Shown: positions 21,961 through 31,965, numbered from the stretch's first letter. The stretch is 64,000 bases of DNA from Charina bottae (GCA_023362775.1 JALMGJ010000019.1:2261501-2325500), one strand, 5' to 3'. Translations and numbers: made by a program. Notes: generated from the letters alone by a model not told the origin.

Positions 21961-22083
21961 GCTTTGACAGCCCAATTGATTACCAAAAGGTAGAGACGGC
22001 AACATTTACAGTCATGTTTCTATTCTCTGCAATAGCTTACATGTACTGCAGTTATTTCAAATAATTGTTATGAGTGGTTTTTG
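21961..22083. repeat. Local direct duplication, copy 2
   Basis: Partner of 21066-21193. It starts at the shared GCTTTGACAGCCCAATTGA and ends in the shared TGAGTGGTTTTTG. Confidence 0.9.
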
Positions 22084-22319
22084 TAGCTGAGATAAAGACT
22101 GGTTTTAAGCACATGAAATGGAGATCAACAGTGAACACAGTAGGACGTTACCAGTAAATATGCATTTAGTTGTGATATACAGTACATCTTTCTGAAAGCA
22201 GTGGAAAGTGCAAATAACCCTGTTTACTGATTTCAACTGGACTGAATTACAGAATGATTTCGACAGTGTTCCTGAATTTTCTTGCCAACTGTTAGACTAC
22301 CGCAAGTTCTCTATTGCTG

Positions 22320-22650
22320 GGTATTTATTTATTTAGTCAATTTATATAGCTGCCCGTTGGCGAATGACTCTGGGCGGCGAACAATATCTAAAATCAAATA
22401 AAAACCATTACAATCATAACTATAAAAATTAAAATATGTAGCAGTCTTTAGCATCACCAGGCGAAGGGTCCTTTCACACAGTTGGGGCCCCAGACCTGGA
22501 CATAAAGCCTTTCATGAGAAAGGCTAGCTGGGTCATAGCTAACCTAATCTCCAGAGGGGGAATGTTCCAGAGGGTGGATGCAACCGCAGAAAAGGCACAC
22601 CTTCTGGGCCCCACCGGCTGACATTCCTTAGCCGACGGGGCCAGGAGCAT
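22320..22650 (-). mobile_element. LINE 3' end, minus strand
   Basis: Begins with the (TATT)n and CTGCCCGTTGGCGAATGACT block also seen at 9264. It continues through CACAGTTGGGGCCCCAGACC, CTAACCTAATCTCCAGAGGG and ATGCAACCGCAGAAAAGGCA, a long untranslated-type segment well known in squamate repeats. No coding domain retained. Confidence 0.6.
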
Positions 22651-22681
22651 GCCCCTTCTGCTGGATTGGTTACATTTATAC

Positions 22682-22787
22682 CAATGTTTTACAAACTTGG
22701 CAAGTTTAAGATGTGTGGACTTTGACTCCCAGAATTCTGGGAGTCAAAGTCCACACATCTTAAACTTGCCAAGTTTGAAAAACACTG
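22682..22787. mobile_element. Palindromic hAT MITE
   Basis: A near-perfect 106-bp hairpin centred on CCCAGAATTCTGGG, flanked by ATTTATAC (22674-22681) and ATTTATAT (22788-22795), an 8-bp duplication with one difference. Just outside the right end a 15-bp unit (AACACTGATTTATAT) is tandemly duplicated. Confidence 0.8.
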
Positions 22788-22799
22788 ATTTATATAACA

Positions 22800-23255
22800 C
22801 TGATTTATATAATCTAACCCTGAGTAAATATAGACAGGCTATTTCTAGATCCTGTTTTAATGTTTTTCCTTCTGCATTGGTGTAGATTTCCTGAGACTCC
22901 TTATCTTCAAAGACTTTGCCTTTCTGGCTCTAGAGAGGTAGAAAGTCTTGCCCACAACTTCCTACATTGTCCCTGTGATGTCTTGAGATTTGCTTTGCTC
23001 TCCCCAGTTATGCCCAAATTTGAAAGTTTACAGATTTCATCTCTTATGCTCATTCATTTTAAGGGATGTTAAGTATTAGTTACATTTCAGGTTGCAAAAT
23101 ACCTTTACCGAGCCATACAATAGTGCAAAGTGTAGGTGTGCTGTTCTTATTTATTATATGACAATTATGGGGGGTAATGGGTTTTTCTGTAGCAAATTAT
23201 TTTCCTTTTTCTTACTTGTAATGCTGGTCAAAGACCGTAATAAAGCAATTTCATT
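22800..23255 (+). pseudogene. LINE C-terminal coding remnant and 3' end
   Basis: Frame 22649-22885 contains LSKYRQAISRSCFNVFPSAL and the overlapping frame 22860-23072 continues with ETPYLQRLCLSGSREVESLA and HNFLHCP. That is the conserved C-terminal Cys/His block of a vertebrate LINE polyprotein, with a frameshift between the two halves. It ends in GCTGGTCAAAGACCGTAATA, the same 3' signature seen at 53760-53855 and 55998-56053. Clade not determined. Confidence 0.6.
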
Positions 23256-23383
23256 TCTAAAGGAAATTACAGCTTCTTTGTAGGGGGCACCATAACAGTG
23301 TCCTTCAGACATTTTGCCCAGCAAGTGACAATAGTTAGCCAATTTTTGCTGGTTACAGAAAAGAGTTGGAATTTGTTAAAAGA

Positions 23384-24352
23384 GAGCCAGTTTGGTCTAG
23401 TGGTTAAGGCAACGGGCTAGAAACCAGGAGACACAGAGTTCTAGTCCCGCCTTAGACACAAAAGCCGGCTGGGTGACCTTGGGCCAGTCCCTGTCTCTCA
23501 GCCCTAGGAAGGAGCCAATGGCAAACCAGGAGACTGAGAGTTCTAGTCCCACCTGAGGCATGAAAGCTGGCTGGGTGACCTTGGGCCAGTCCCTGTCTCT
23601 GAGGCCTAGGAAGGAGCTAATGGCAAACCAGGACACGGAGAGTTCTAGTCCCGCCTTAGGCATGAAAGCTGGCTGGGTGACCTTGGGCCAGTCCCTCTCT
23701 CTCAGCCCTAGGAAGGAGCCAATGGCAAACCAGGAGACTGAGAGTTCTAGTCCCGCCTTAGGCATGAAAGCTGGCTGGGTGACCTTGGGCCAGTCCCTGT
23801 CTCTCAGGCCTAGGAAGGAGCCAATGGCAAACCAGGACACGAAGAGTTCTAGTCCCGCCTGAGGCATGAAAGCCGGCTGGGTGACCTTGGGCCAGTCCCT
23901 GTCTCTCAGCCCTAGGAAGGAGCCAATGGCAAACCAGGACACGAAGAGTTCTAGTCCTGCCTGAGGCATGAAAGCCGGCTGGGTGACCTTGGGCCAGTCC
24001 CTGTCTCTCAGCCCTAGGAAGGAGCCAATGGGAAACCAGGAGACGGAGAGTTCTAGTCCCGCCTGAGGCATGAAAGCTGGCTGGGTGACCTTGGGCCAGT
24101 CCCTGTCTCTCAGCCCTAGGAAGAAGCCAATGGGAAACCAGGAGTCTGTGAGTTCTAGTCCTGCCTCAGGCATGAAAGCAATCTGGGTGACCTTGGGCCA
24201 GTCACTCTCTCTCAGCCCAACTCACCTCACAGGGTGGTTGTTGTGGGGAAAATAGGAGGAGGAAGGAGTATTAGGCATGTTCGCCGCCTTGAGTTATTTG
24301 TAAAAACAATAAAGGCGGGATAAAAATTAAATAAATAAATAAATAAATAAAT
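23384..24352 (+). mobile_element. Sauria-type SINE with eight internal 102-bp tandem units
   Basis: The head GAGCCAGTTTGGTCTAGTGG is followed by eight tandem units; the landmark GGGTGACC occurs at 23471, 23573, 23675, 23777, 23879, 23981, 24083 and 24185, exactly 102 bp apart (the last unit begins CTGGGTGACC). A common 3' domain (CTCACCTCACAGGGTGGTTG, GCCGCCTTGAGTTATTTG, AAAGGCGGGATAAAA) and (AAAT)n tail close it. Each unit joins the SINE body AATGGCAAACCA to the tRNA-part AAACCAGGAGAC, sharing AAACCA. Because 102 is a multiple of three, a spurious 258-codon frame with a 34-residue repeat runs through the minus strand. Confidence 0.9.
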
Positions 24353-24359
24353 GTGTTGG

Positions 24360-25400
24360 GGGTTAACAGAGAAATAAGGAATTGGAAAATCTACTGAGGC
24401 CATCCAGTCTATTCTTCTCCTTAGTGCAGGAATACAAATTAAACCATATCCCAAGAGATAACAGTCTATCTTTGAACATTTCCAATGACAAGGAATTCCC
24501 AACCTCCTGGAGTCACTGCTTCCACTGTTGTACTTTTCGCTACTGATATTGTTTCTCCTAACATTTGTTTGGAATCTTTCTTTGTATAACTGGAGATGGA
24601 TCCAGCACTCTGAGGCAATACAGACCAGGTTTTGACATTCTTCTCTGTGAAACCCCTTCAGGTTCCCAAGGAAAGTCATCTTATTCCCCCTTCAGTTATC
24701 TTTTCTCAATGCCAATTATACCACTTTCCCGATCTCTCTTCACAGCACTTGGTTTCTACTTCTCAGTTCTATCCTTTGTCCTTCTTTGCACCTGTTCCAG
24801 TTTGTCTGAACACTTCTTAAAATATGTCCAGAATTGGGCACAATACTCAAGTTGGGATATGATTGATGGAACATACAGTATAATGGAACAATTACATCCT
24901 GTGATTTCCAATTATACTTTTATTGATGCAGCCTGAACCTGCATTTGTCTTTTTGGCAACAATCTCACACTGCTGATTCATATTCAACTTTTGATCAGCT
25001 ACAATTCCAAATCCTTTTCACAGGATTACTAAGAAAGGTAACTCGCTCGCTATGCCTGTGCGGTTGATTTATTTTCCATAATTGAATAACTTTGCCTTTA
25101 TTTCAATTAAATTTGATTCTGTTCTTCAGAACGTAAAGAGCGCTATGATTTTTATATTCTTTTATTTATGTCTCCTAGGATATTATGTAGATGACCCAAT
25201 TTGTGTCATCTGCAAATCTGAGGGATATTCCCTTTATCTTTTCATTGAAATCATTAATAAAAATGTTAAAGAATACAGGGCTGAACTGTGTATAATGCAG
25301 TATGGCACACACTTGACACCTTCCTCCAGTTTGGTGAAGAACCATTGATGAGCATTTTTTGACTATGGTTTTCAAGCCTACTGTGTATTTAGTCAACTGT
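24360..25400 (-). pseudogene. CR1-like LINE: reverse transcriptase C-terminus and 3' region
   Basis: Minus strand, decayed. Near 25340-25180 it encodes FFNIFINDFNEKIKGISLRF followed by ADDTNWV, the CR1 motif B/C region with the ADDT catalytic box. Farther along (about 25000-24400) are recognisable LINE C-terminal phrases such as KLEQVQRR and an end resembling CR1 'L D G L' text (GACTGGATGGCCTC). Many stops and frameshifts. The 3' end abuts the 102-bp-repeat SINE. Confidence 0.75.
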
Positions 25401-25489
25401 CATGTCATCCAACCCACAGTAAACGAGCTTACTAATGAGAATTCATCATTGTTTTTCCATTTTCCACATTCTGAAGGAGGAAGTTGTAA

Positions 25490-26433
25490 GAAAGATATGT
25501 CAGAAATGGTTTGGCAGTTTGTCTCCCAGTAGGGGTGGGACCTTTTCCAACAAACAGTATTTATTACAAGGCATAAGCTTTCTTAACTCTTACCCTCTGA
25601 GGCCTTTCCTTTACTTGAGATTCATTGATGACATTTTCATCATCCGGACCCATGGAAATGAAACTCTCGGCAAATTCCATCATGACTTTAACAGCTTCTA
25701 TCCCACTGTCAACCCCAATTTACACCTATCTACAGAAGAATTTCATTTCCTCGATGTCACCATAAAACTACACAGTGGACACATAAGCATCATATTATAT
25801 AGGAAACCTACAGATTGCCATGCATACCGACATGCTTCCAACTTCCATCCAGAACACAACATCCAATCCACCATCTATAGCCAGGCTTTATGCCACAACC
25901 GCATTTGACAGAGATGCTCCACTGAGGGAATTAGACCAGGTATTCAGGAGACTAAACTGCCTACCCAACTAGATCAGTAGACAAATCAATAGAGCCAGAT
26001 AAATTCCCAGGGAGGACCTATTAAAAGAAGGACCACAAAAACAGAACAACAGAACGTTACTGTTTGTCATCTACAGTTCACACCTTAGACCACTCAAACA
26101 TACTATTAATAAGCCACATCCCATATTGGACAATGACACTGTGGCAGGCCCATTCTTGCATACAGACAATTACCCAGCCGGAAGCAGATTTTCACAAGGA
26201 ACAAGAAACAACAGGATTATAATGCCAACATGGGAACCAGACCCTACAACAAACCAAAATGTCAACTTTGCCTCCACATCGACACCAACAGCACCATCAT
26301 AGGTCCCAGCAAGTACATGCACAAAGTTAGAGATGCCTTCACTTGCTCTTCCTCCAATTGTTGAATTCACATACATGAAAAGGTTGCAGGCAATCTCAGA
26401 AGGCCTCAACAAACACAATGGGTTTTTAGCACA
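25490..26433 (+). pseudogene. Penelope-like element reverse transcriptase and linker, broken
   Basis: The frame 25435-25908 contains LRPFLYLRFIDDIFIIRTHG (catalytic FIDD box), then FHHDFNSFYPTVNPNLHLST, FHFLDVTIKLHSGHIS and ILYRKPTDCHAYRHASNFHP, the typical RT-thumb order of Penelope-like polymerases. After a stop and frame changes, 26230-26360 reads KPKCQLCLHI and FTCSSSN, the Cys-containing linker that normally precedes the GIY-YIG endonuclease. The endonuclease itself is lost where a SINE begins at 26434. The N-terminus is missing too. Confidence 0.8.
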
Positions 26434-26783
26434 GGGTGATATTGGGCCAGTCCCTCTCTCTCAGCCCTAGGAAGGAGCCAATGGCAAACCAGGAGACTGA
26501 GAGTTCTAGTACCACCTTAGGCAGGAAAGCTGGCTGGGTGACCTTGGGCCAGTCCCTGTCCCTCAGCCCTAGGAAGGAGCCAATGGCAAACCAGGAGACT
26601 GACAGTTCTAGTCCCGCCTTAGGCAGGAAAGCCGGCTGGGTGACCTTGGGCCAGTCCCTCTCTCTCACCCCAACCCACCTCACAGGGTTATTGTTGTGGG
26701 GGAAAGAGGAGGAAGGAGTATTAGGTATGTTCGCTGCCTTGAGTTATTTATAAAAATAATAATAATAAAGGCGGGATAGAAAA

Positions 26784-26822
<39 letters not shown>

Positions 26823-26824
26823 AT
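26434..26824 (+). mobile_element. Sauria-type SINE with three 102-bp units, 5'-truncated
   Basis: Landmark GGGTGA at 26434, 26536 and 26638, again exactly 102 bp apart. It lacks the tRNA head of the first unit and starts within the unit, joined to the Penelope-like remnant. It has the same 3' domain and a long (AAAT)n tail (26780-26824) as the copy at 23384. Confidence 0.88.
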
Positions 26825-26924
26825 GATAAGGTCCCTTGTAATCTGTCTCATATGTAGCCTCCGTCTGCATACTGCCTTCCCCTCCCTTCCCCCCACCTCC
26901 CCGCAGTTTAAATCCTACATCAGC

Positions 26925-27070
26925 CTAGCCACTCTATGCATCCGATGAAGTAAGCTGCAGCGCACAAAAGTTTATCCCTTTTCCTAAAAATTATTAGTTC
27001 AGAAAAGGGGCTACCAGACTCTGTCTGATTTTTAGCTATCATAGACTGATACGGCTCCTCTCCTACAAAC
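26925..27070 (+). mobile_element. Retroelement terminus with degenerate hammerhead-like motif
   Basis: CCGATGA (26942-26948), A, the imperfect hairpin GTAAGC-TGCA-GCGCAC, then AAAAG, followed by ACTCTGTCTGATTTTTAGC and GACTGATACGGCTCCTCTCC. It resembles a widespread reptilian repeat whose less decayed form has CTGATGA, a perfect GTGAGC/GCTCAC stem and GAAAG. The family is recognised by pattern; class (Penelope-like) is inference. Confidence 0.5.
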
Positions 27071-27129
27071 ACTGGTGGGATCATTAAAGTTTCCTATCAT
27101 TGTTACTTCATACCCCTTTGAAAGATCTG

Positions 27130-27620
27130 CAGCTTGATTTGGGGAAGGGTCATTCACATCTTCTTCGTGGGTTGGCCAGTAGTGGAAACCTACAGTGGTA
27201 CTGCTTTTAGCCCTGAGGTTCCCAGAAGTGTGATCCAGTTCATTCTTCTGGATTTCTGCCCTTGTGTGGATAGTTTAACATGCAGTACAATGTGTCTTTC
27301 CTTTCTGTTGCTTCTGTTACTTTTGAACCAATTATATCCTTCAAATCCTGTACTCCAATTATGAGAAACATGTCATTGGGCCTCTGTTAAACTGATTAAA
27401 TCATCTTCACCTTTCTGTAATACGATTTCAAGTTCATCTTGTTTATTTCCCCTAGTCTGAGAATTAGTACATAAATAATGCAGATCATGAATTTTATGAG
27501 TCAATGTTGTTCCTAGGTTTTCAATGAGCAGTTTAATAGGCCCCAGTATAGTTATTCCTTGAATTATTGCTGCAATGGAGAAGCCCTTATCTGAATTTGA
27601 TACTTCTGGGTTTCCATTTC
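27130..27620 (-). pseudogene. CR1-like LINE endonuclease fragment
   Basis: Minus-strand reading from about 27500 gives LHYLCTNSQTRGNKQDELEI, the start of the CR1 AP-endonuclease (normally near Y-N-R-S-x-GNK-x-EL), then a stop and SHNWSTGFEGYNWF, matching the DW...GI.GY region. Later residues are frameshifted. It lies upstream, in minus-strand order, of the CR1 RT piece at 24360-25400, so both may come from one element with an internal loss and later insertions. Confidence 0.65.
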
Positions 27621-28329
27621 CAATCCCTGTAGGAGTCAGTTGAAAACTCTTCTGATCAACATTTGCTTGTGTTGGGGGCAATCAGATTCTTCCAAATCTT
27701 GCGGAATGCAATCCATTCTATGCCGGCAGCCCATCATCCAGGTAACATGGACTGTTGTCTCTCAAACTGCAGGTAATAAAGAGAAAGTGGGACGTTGTCA
27801 AAAGGCAATGGTCAGTGTGTGCTTAAGTAATACTATGGCTATGTTAAGCCAACAGAGACATGGAAAAGAGTGGTCTGGCATCAGGATATTTTGGGTTTTC
27901 CCAGAACAAGCCAAACTAAGTGTGTGTGGCTGGAGCATCTCCAAAAATGTATTGTTTGGCACAGGAAATGGTTCACAATGATGGGGCTGGAACACTGGCA
28001 AAGTACCACACATCACTTCCTATTCTGCACAACACACTTATGGAAAAACGTGGTTCAACCCTCAAAAGAAAAATAGAATTCAACCCTTTCAGAAGAAAAA
28101 TAGAATTTTCCAGAGACAGACCTCTCTATTGTGTACACTGCTACAAGTACATTCATATAATCCTACCTAGATGCACACCCCACACTAGTCTTTCTCTCTC
28201 ACACACATGTGCCTCTCACAAATCTTTAAAATCCATCTTTAGAATAAATTGTTCTCTTCAACCTGCACTGAAAAATCATCTTCTTCCAATTCATCCTTAA
28301 AAAACGTTTTTCCCCTTTAAAATAGTTCT
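27621..28329. other. Unannotated spacer
   Basis: Open frames of 113 and 126 codons at 27640-27981 and 27920-28300 show no domain and overlap each other; treated as chance. Confidence 0.4.
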
Positions 28330-28625
28330 GCAAAGTAATGCAAAGATTAACAACAGGATTAGCACCAGAGGAACAATCAAACAGCACACTATACCCTAAT
28401 CAAGGAACTATTAACTCAGTCAATCAACCAAGCAGCAAACAACAGCCCAATCAAGGAACTCCTAAGGGGAGAACAACACCTCCACCAACACAGGCAGGAC
28501 AAGCCAGGGTATATAAACAGAGAGCAAGTCCCACTCCCTTTTTGCACTGAAAACGTTGCCTAGTCTGGCAATGAAACGTCTGCAAGAAAACAACAAGGCT
28601 CAGAGAGCACCAAGGACTGCACAAA
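28330..28625 (+). mobile_element. Penelope-like terminal region with TATA box and hammerhead-like motif
   Basis: An A/C-rich segment (CCCAATCAAGGAACTCCTAA, GAACAACACCTCCACCAAC) carries a TATA-like GTATATAAAC at about 28509, then the motif described next, then AACAAGGCTCAGAGAGCACC. The same layout occurs as a dispersed repeat in reptiles. It lacks any polymerase coding sequence. Confidence 0.5.
28539..28588 (+). ncRNA. Hammerhead-like motif, core damaged
   Basis: TTTTTGCA (28539-28546) can pair with TGCAAGAA (28581-28588) over eight positions with one G-U, forming stem I. Between them are CTGAAAA (core, with A instead of G at the sixth position), stem GTTGCC/GGCAAT around TAGTCT, then GAAAC and GTC. 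This is the hammerhead order with a very short stem III. The changed core base would be expected to abolish cleavage, and an extra C lies before the stem. Confidence 0.45.
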
Positions 28626-30439
28626 ATAGTTCTCCCCCATCTAACTTTAAATTAAACTGCCTCCCCCTCCACACCTCTTAATACATCCATTTTATTTTTG
28701 CTGGCTGATGGGCTGAATGATCTTTGTGGAAACGCCAGTCTGCGGTCAGAAGTCAGGAAATGTATATTAAAGATAAGGAAGGAAAAAGTCAGTTGCAGGC
28801 TGTAGCGGCTGCAAGTGGAATTAGAAATGAAAGCAAACTTTAAAGGGAGAAGTCAGGGTTCTAGGCTTAGGATCCAAGGCTCTGGAAGAAGTCCATGTCA
28901 CTCACTTTGAAGGAGATGGAAGATTAAAGAGATGGCTACTTATTATTGTCAGAGTAATCATGGAATGTTGACACTTTGGATGAAAAACTGACATCAGATA
29001 GAAGAAAAGCGAAGGTTTCTAACAGCCAACTGTTGTTGTTGTTGCTGGATTTCATCCTATGTTCACCTCCCAGGGTTACAATTGATAGATGGATGGCTAT
29101 ATAAACCAATAATTAATCAATAATAAATAAAATGTAAATAGTTGAGAGCCAGCAACATTTTAGCTAAAATGGGACTTCTGGGAACATGGATCTGCAAGGG
29201 TGCATGGAAAACCCTAAGTTTTAGAAAGAATTTTTTTTTTGAGAAAATCTTCAGGATAAAACTACTCTATACATCCAATGAGGCTATATTTAATGTTGAA
29301 TGCCTGTTGGAGGTAGAGGGGAACAAAAGCAAAATGGCGTATAGTATGTTGGCTTGGGGTGTCTTGGTTGAAAGAGTGGACACCAAGCTTCCACCCTGTT
29401 ACTTTTTCTCCCCAAGATGCTAGTAGTTTTATTTTATTTGGCCAATTTGATCAGTCACTGTATAGGTTGTGCAAGGAGATAGATAGGGAGGATGGAGCTT
29501 GGATGAAGATAAGATGACAGTGCGAGATAATCTCCTTTCTGATTTTCTCTGGGCTGATGTGTGTACCGAGTCAGTGTGATAGGTGAACATTAGAAGAAAG
29601 AGAGATAAAACATCCCACACTCCTTTTCCTTTTGCAGGTTCTTCTCTTCTGTGGAAAGTATGACAAGGCCAGAAGTCTAGAGTAAAAAATGGAAAGTATA
29701 AATATTTAATTGTATATATAGATCTCTCTGTCTCTTTCTCTCCTCTCTCCCCATCTCCACCTAATATCTGTTTTGGCCCTGCTGCTGCTGAAATCAGAAT
29801 GTCCAAACATATACATCTGATACCAATTGAAGAGAAGGACTCCACATATACATCTGACTATTGTGCGTGTCTGTATTGTTTGATTCCATGTTTTAAATAT
29901 TGAATAAAATGTTTCAGATCATATTGTTCATGTTGCTCTCTAGAGACTGTTCATCCTGAGACAGTTTAGCGAGAGTTTGGGTGGACAAAGCCTTGCTTCT
30001 TTCTTAGAACTATTGCAGTATTTACTGAACTGTAACCACATCAGTGATCAAATTGGATATTTAATTAAAGGCTGATTAGTGGACTAACAAATTGCATTAT
30101 ATGTAGCTTATAGCACAGTTAGTTTCAAACAAGACTCAGAGCTTCCTTTTTTAGCACAGGGAGTAGGAGAAATATTAATAGTACTGAGCAAAAGTTTTGG
30201 CATTTTGTCTCACTGCAGAAGAAGAAACGTACAGGAATGAAAAGCTTGCAGTTGCTTGACCTTTGATATAGCAGCCAAGCACCCTGAGAGACAGACTGGG
30301 GGAAAGAAAATGTGTTCAGAGGTCATCTGATAATAGAGGCAGCAGTGGGAATACTCTGTTTCTGGCAACTAGCTAAACATTAAATTAAACATAGATCAGA
30401 AAAAAAAGACTCATGTTATTTAACATCAATTATATATGA
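28626..30439. other. Unannotated spacer
   Basis: No domain-bearing frame or named repeat. The 138-codon minus-strand frame at 29429-29845 has no recognisable feature. Confidence 0.35.
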
Positions 30440-30840
30440 AGCCACTGAAGGATCATTTGCAGATGTGGAGTTCATAATCATCAGTATTCTGATGATACTC
30501 ATTTATACTTCTTTGTTTTGAGCTTTTTATTGGGCATCTTTGAGGCCACTGAATATCTTCAGACTATAAGGGATTGGATGTGGAAGAACAAAGTGAAACT
30601 GAAGGTAGAGAAGTTGAACTGGCTGGACTTCAAGATTTGAGGAAAATGCTTGTTCTGAGTTGGCTTGCGCTCCTGCTTAAGAAGCAGGCTTTCAGCTTGC
30701 AGATCTTCCTGAATCCAGCCTTGATGCTAGACAGCCACATAAAAAGCCCTCATTGTAAACACTTTATCAGCTTGGAGAAGAGACACTTGCTTGGCTCATG
30801 CAAAGCTGGATTACTATAAGGGGCTCTTCATGGGGTAACT
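30440..30840 (+). pseudogene. L2-like LINE reverse transcriptase relic
   Basis: In a broken frame it reads MKPLKDHLQMW, then HQYSDDTHLYF-like text around 30480-30515 (catalytic box near SDDT), IRDWMWKNKVKL and LNWLDFKI, and a final TLYQLGEETLAWLM phrase. That order (MKPL..., YADDTQLY, W.....L.LN..KTE) is that of L2 reverse transcriptase. Several stops. Confidence 0.55.
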
Positions 30841-30937
30841 TTGAAGAGAGTCTGGGAATTGCAGCTAGCTCAGAATGGATCAGGATGGGTGGTGAGTGGG
30901 TCCTTGTGAAATTCCCACATTACCCTTTCATTGAAGC

Positions 30938-31031
30938 AGCTTCCTTGGTTGCTGATTTACTTCTGAGTCCGATTCAGGACTCAGACGTAAATCAGCAACC
31001 AAGGAAGCTGAGTCCGATTCAGGACTCAGAC
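30938..31031. repeat. Perfect cruciform with nested palindrome and direct repeat
   Basis: The 23-bp arms 30938-30960 and 30987-31009 are exact reverse complements (left arm starts AGCTTCCTTGG). The 26-bp loop itself contains TGAGTCC-GATTCA-GGACTCA, and a 24-bp piece of it (CTGAGTCCGATTCAGGACTC...) recurs directly after the right arm at 31008-31031. Confidence 0.95.
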
Positions 31032-31085
31032 CCAAATTTCTTACAGGACCAGCTACTTCATTATGTCTGCCCTGTATTCTTATAG

Positions 31086-31680
31086 CAGAGCTTTCCAAAC
31101 TTTTCATGTTGGTGACACACTTTTTAGACATGCATCATTTCGCGACACACTCTTACAGCAGGGCACAAGGCAGGCACTAGGACCTGCGCGGAATCACAAC
31201 AGGTTTGGAGGCAGCAAGGCACAAGGCAGGCACTAGGACCTGCGCGGAATCACAACAGGTTTGGAGGCAGCAAGGCACAAGGCAGGCACTAGGACCTGCG
31301 CGGAATCACAACAGGTTTGGAGGCAGCAAGGCACAAGGCAGGCACTAGGACCTGCGCAGAATCCTGGCAGGGCAGATTTGGAGGCAGCCAGGCACAAGGC
31401 AGGCACTAGGACCTGCGTGGAATCACAGCAGATTTGGAGGCAGCAAGGCACAAGGCAGGCACTAGGACCTGCATGGAATCCTGGCAGGGCAGGTTTGGAG
31501 GCAGCAGGGCACAAGGCAGGCACTAGGACCTGCGCAGAATCACAGCCGGTTTGGAGGCAGCAAGGCACAAGGCAGGCACTAGGACCTGCGTGGAAGCCAG
31601 GAGGCAGCAGCAGCTGCGACACACCCAGACACTGCAGCTGACACACTAATGTGTCCCAACACACAGTTTGGAAAGCTCTG
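31086..31680. mobile_element. hAT MITE carrying an eight-copy minisatellite
   Basis: Starts CAGAGCTTTCCAAACTTTTC and ends GTTTGGAAAGCTCTG; flanked by perfect 8-bp duplications TCTTATAG (31078-31085, 31681-31688). Inside are eight tandem units; CAGGCACTAGGACCTGC begins at 31171, 31227, 31283, 31339, 31400, 31456, 31517 and 31573, spacing 56 or 61 bp according to a 5-bp indel. No transposase. A short sister copy is at 52690-52979. Open frames through the array are by-products of the repeat. Confidence 0.92.
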
Positions 31681-31739
31681 TCTTATAGCATCAATGGGTC
31701 CCTTCAGTCAGTCCCACCATGGATACGTTGGACATCTAC

Positions 31740-31965
31740 AGTTAATTAGAGTTTGCAAAACAGATTTCTATACCTGGATCTTTTAATTGTTTGCATTGTT
31801 TTAACTGTTTTAACATTTTCATTTTGTTTTTTTTAATGTTTTGCTTCATTGTTTAAATATATTTTAAGATTTGTTTTAATTGTATTTCCCTGTTTTAAAT
31901 CTATTAAGGGAGTGGGTGTCATAGAAATATTCTAGATAAATACATAGATAAATAAACAATGACTT
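31740..31965 (+). mobile_element. LINE 3' tail (L2-like)
   Basis: T-rich run with TTTTAATTGTATTTCCCTGT, a GGGAGTGGGTGTCATAGAAA segment and an (AATA)n-like tail, similar in layout to other L2-type tails in the window. Confidence 0.5.

Noticed and set aside
23397..24173. 258-codon minus-strand frame with a 34-residue repeat
   Set aside because: It is produced by the 102-bp SINE array; 102 is divisible by three so stops are avoided. Same reason for the frames at 26426-26683 and 49565-49873.
23384..24352. CRISPR-like regular spacing
   Set aside because: The whole 102-bp unit is repeated without unique spacers, the unit is SINE sequence, and the genome is vertebrate.
31233..31664. 143- and 126-codon repetitive frames on both strands
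   Set aside because: They are translations of the minisatellite inside a hAT MITE, with no conserved domain.
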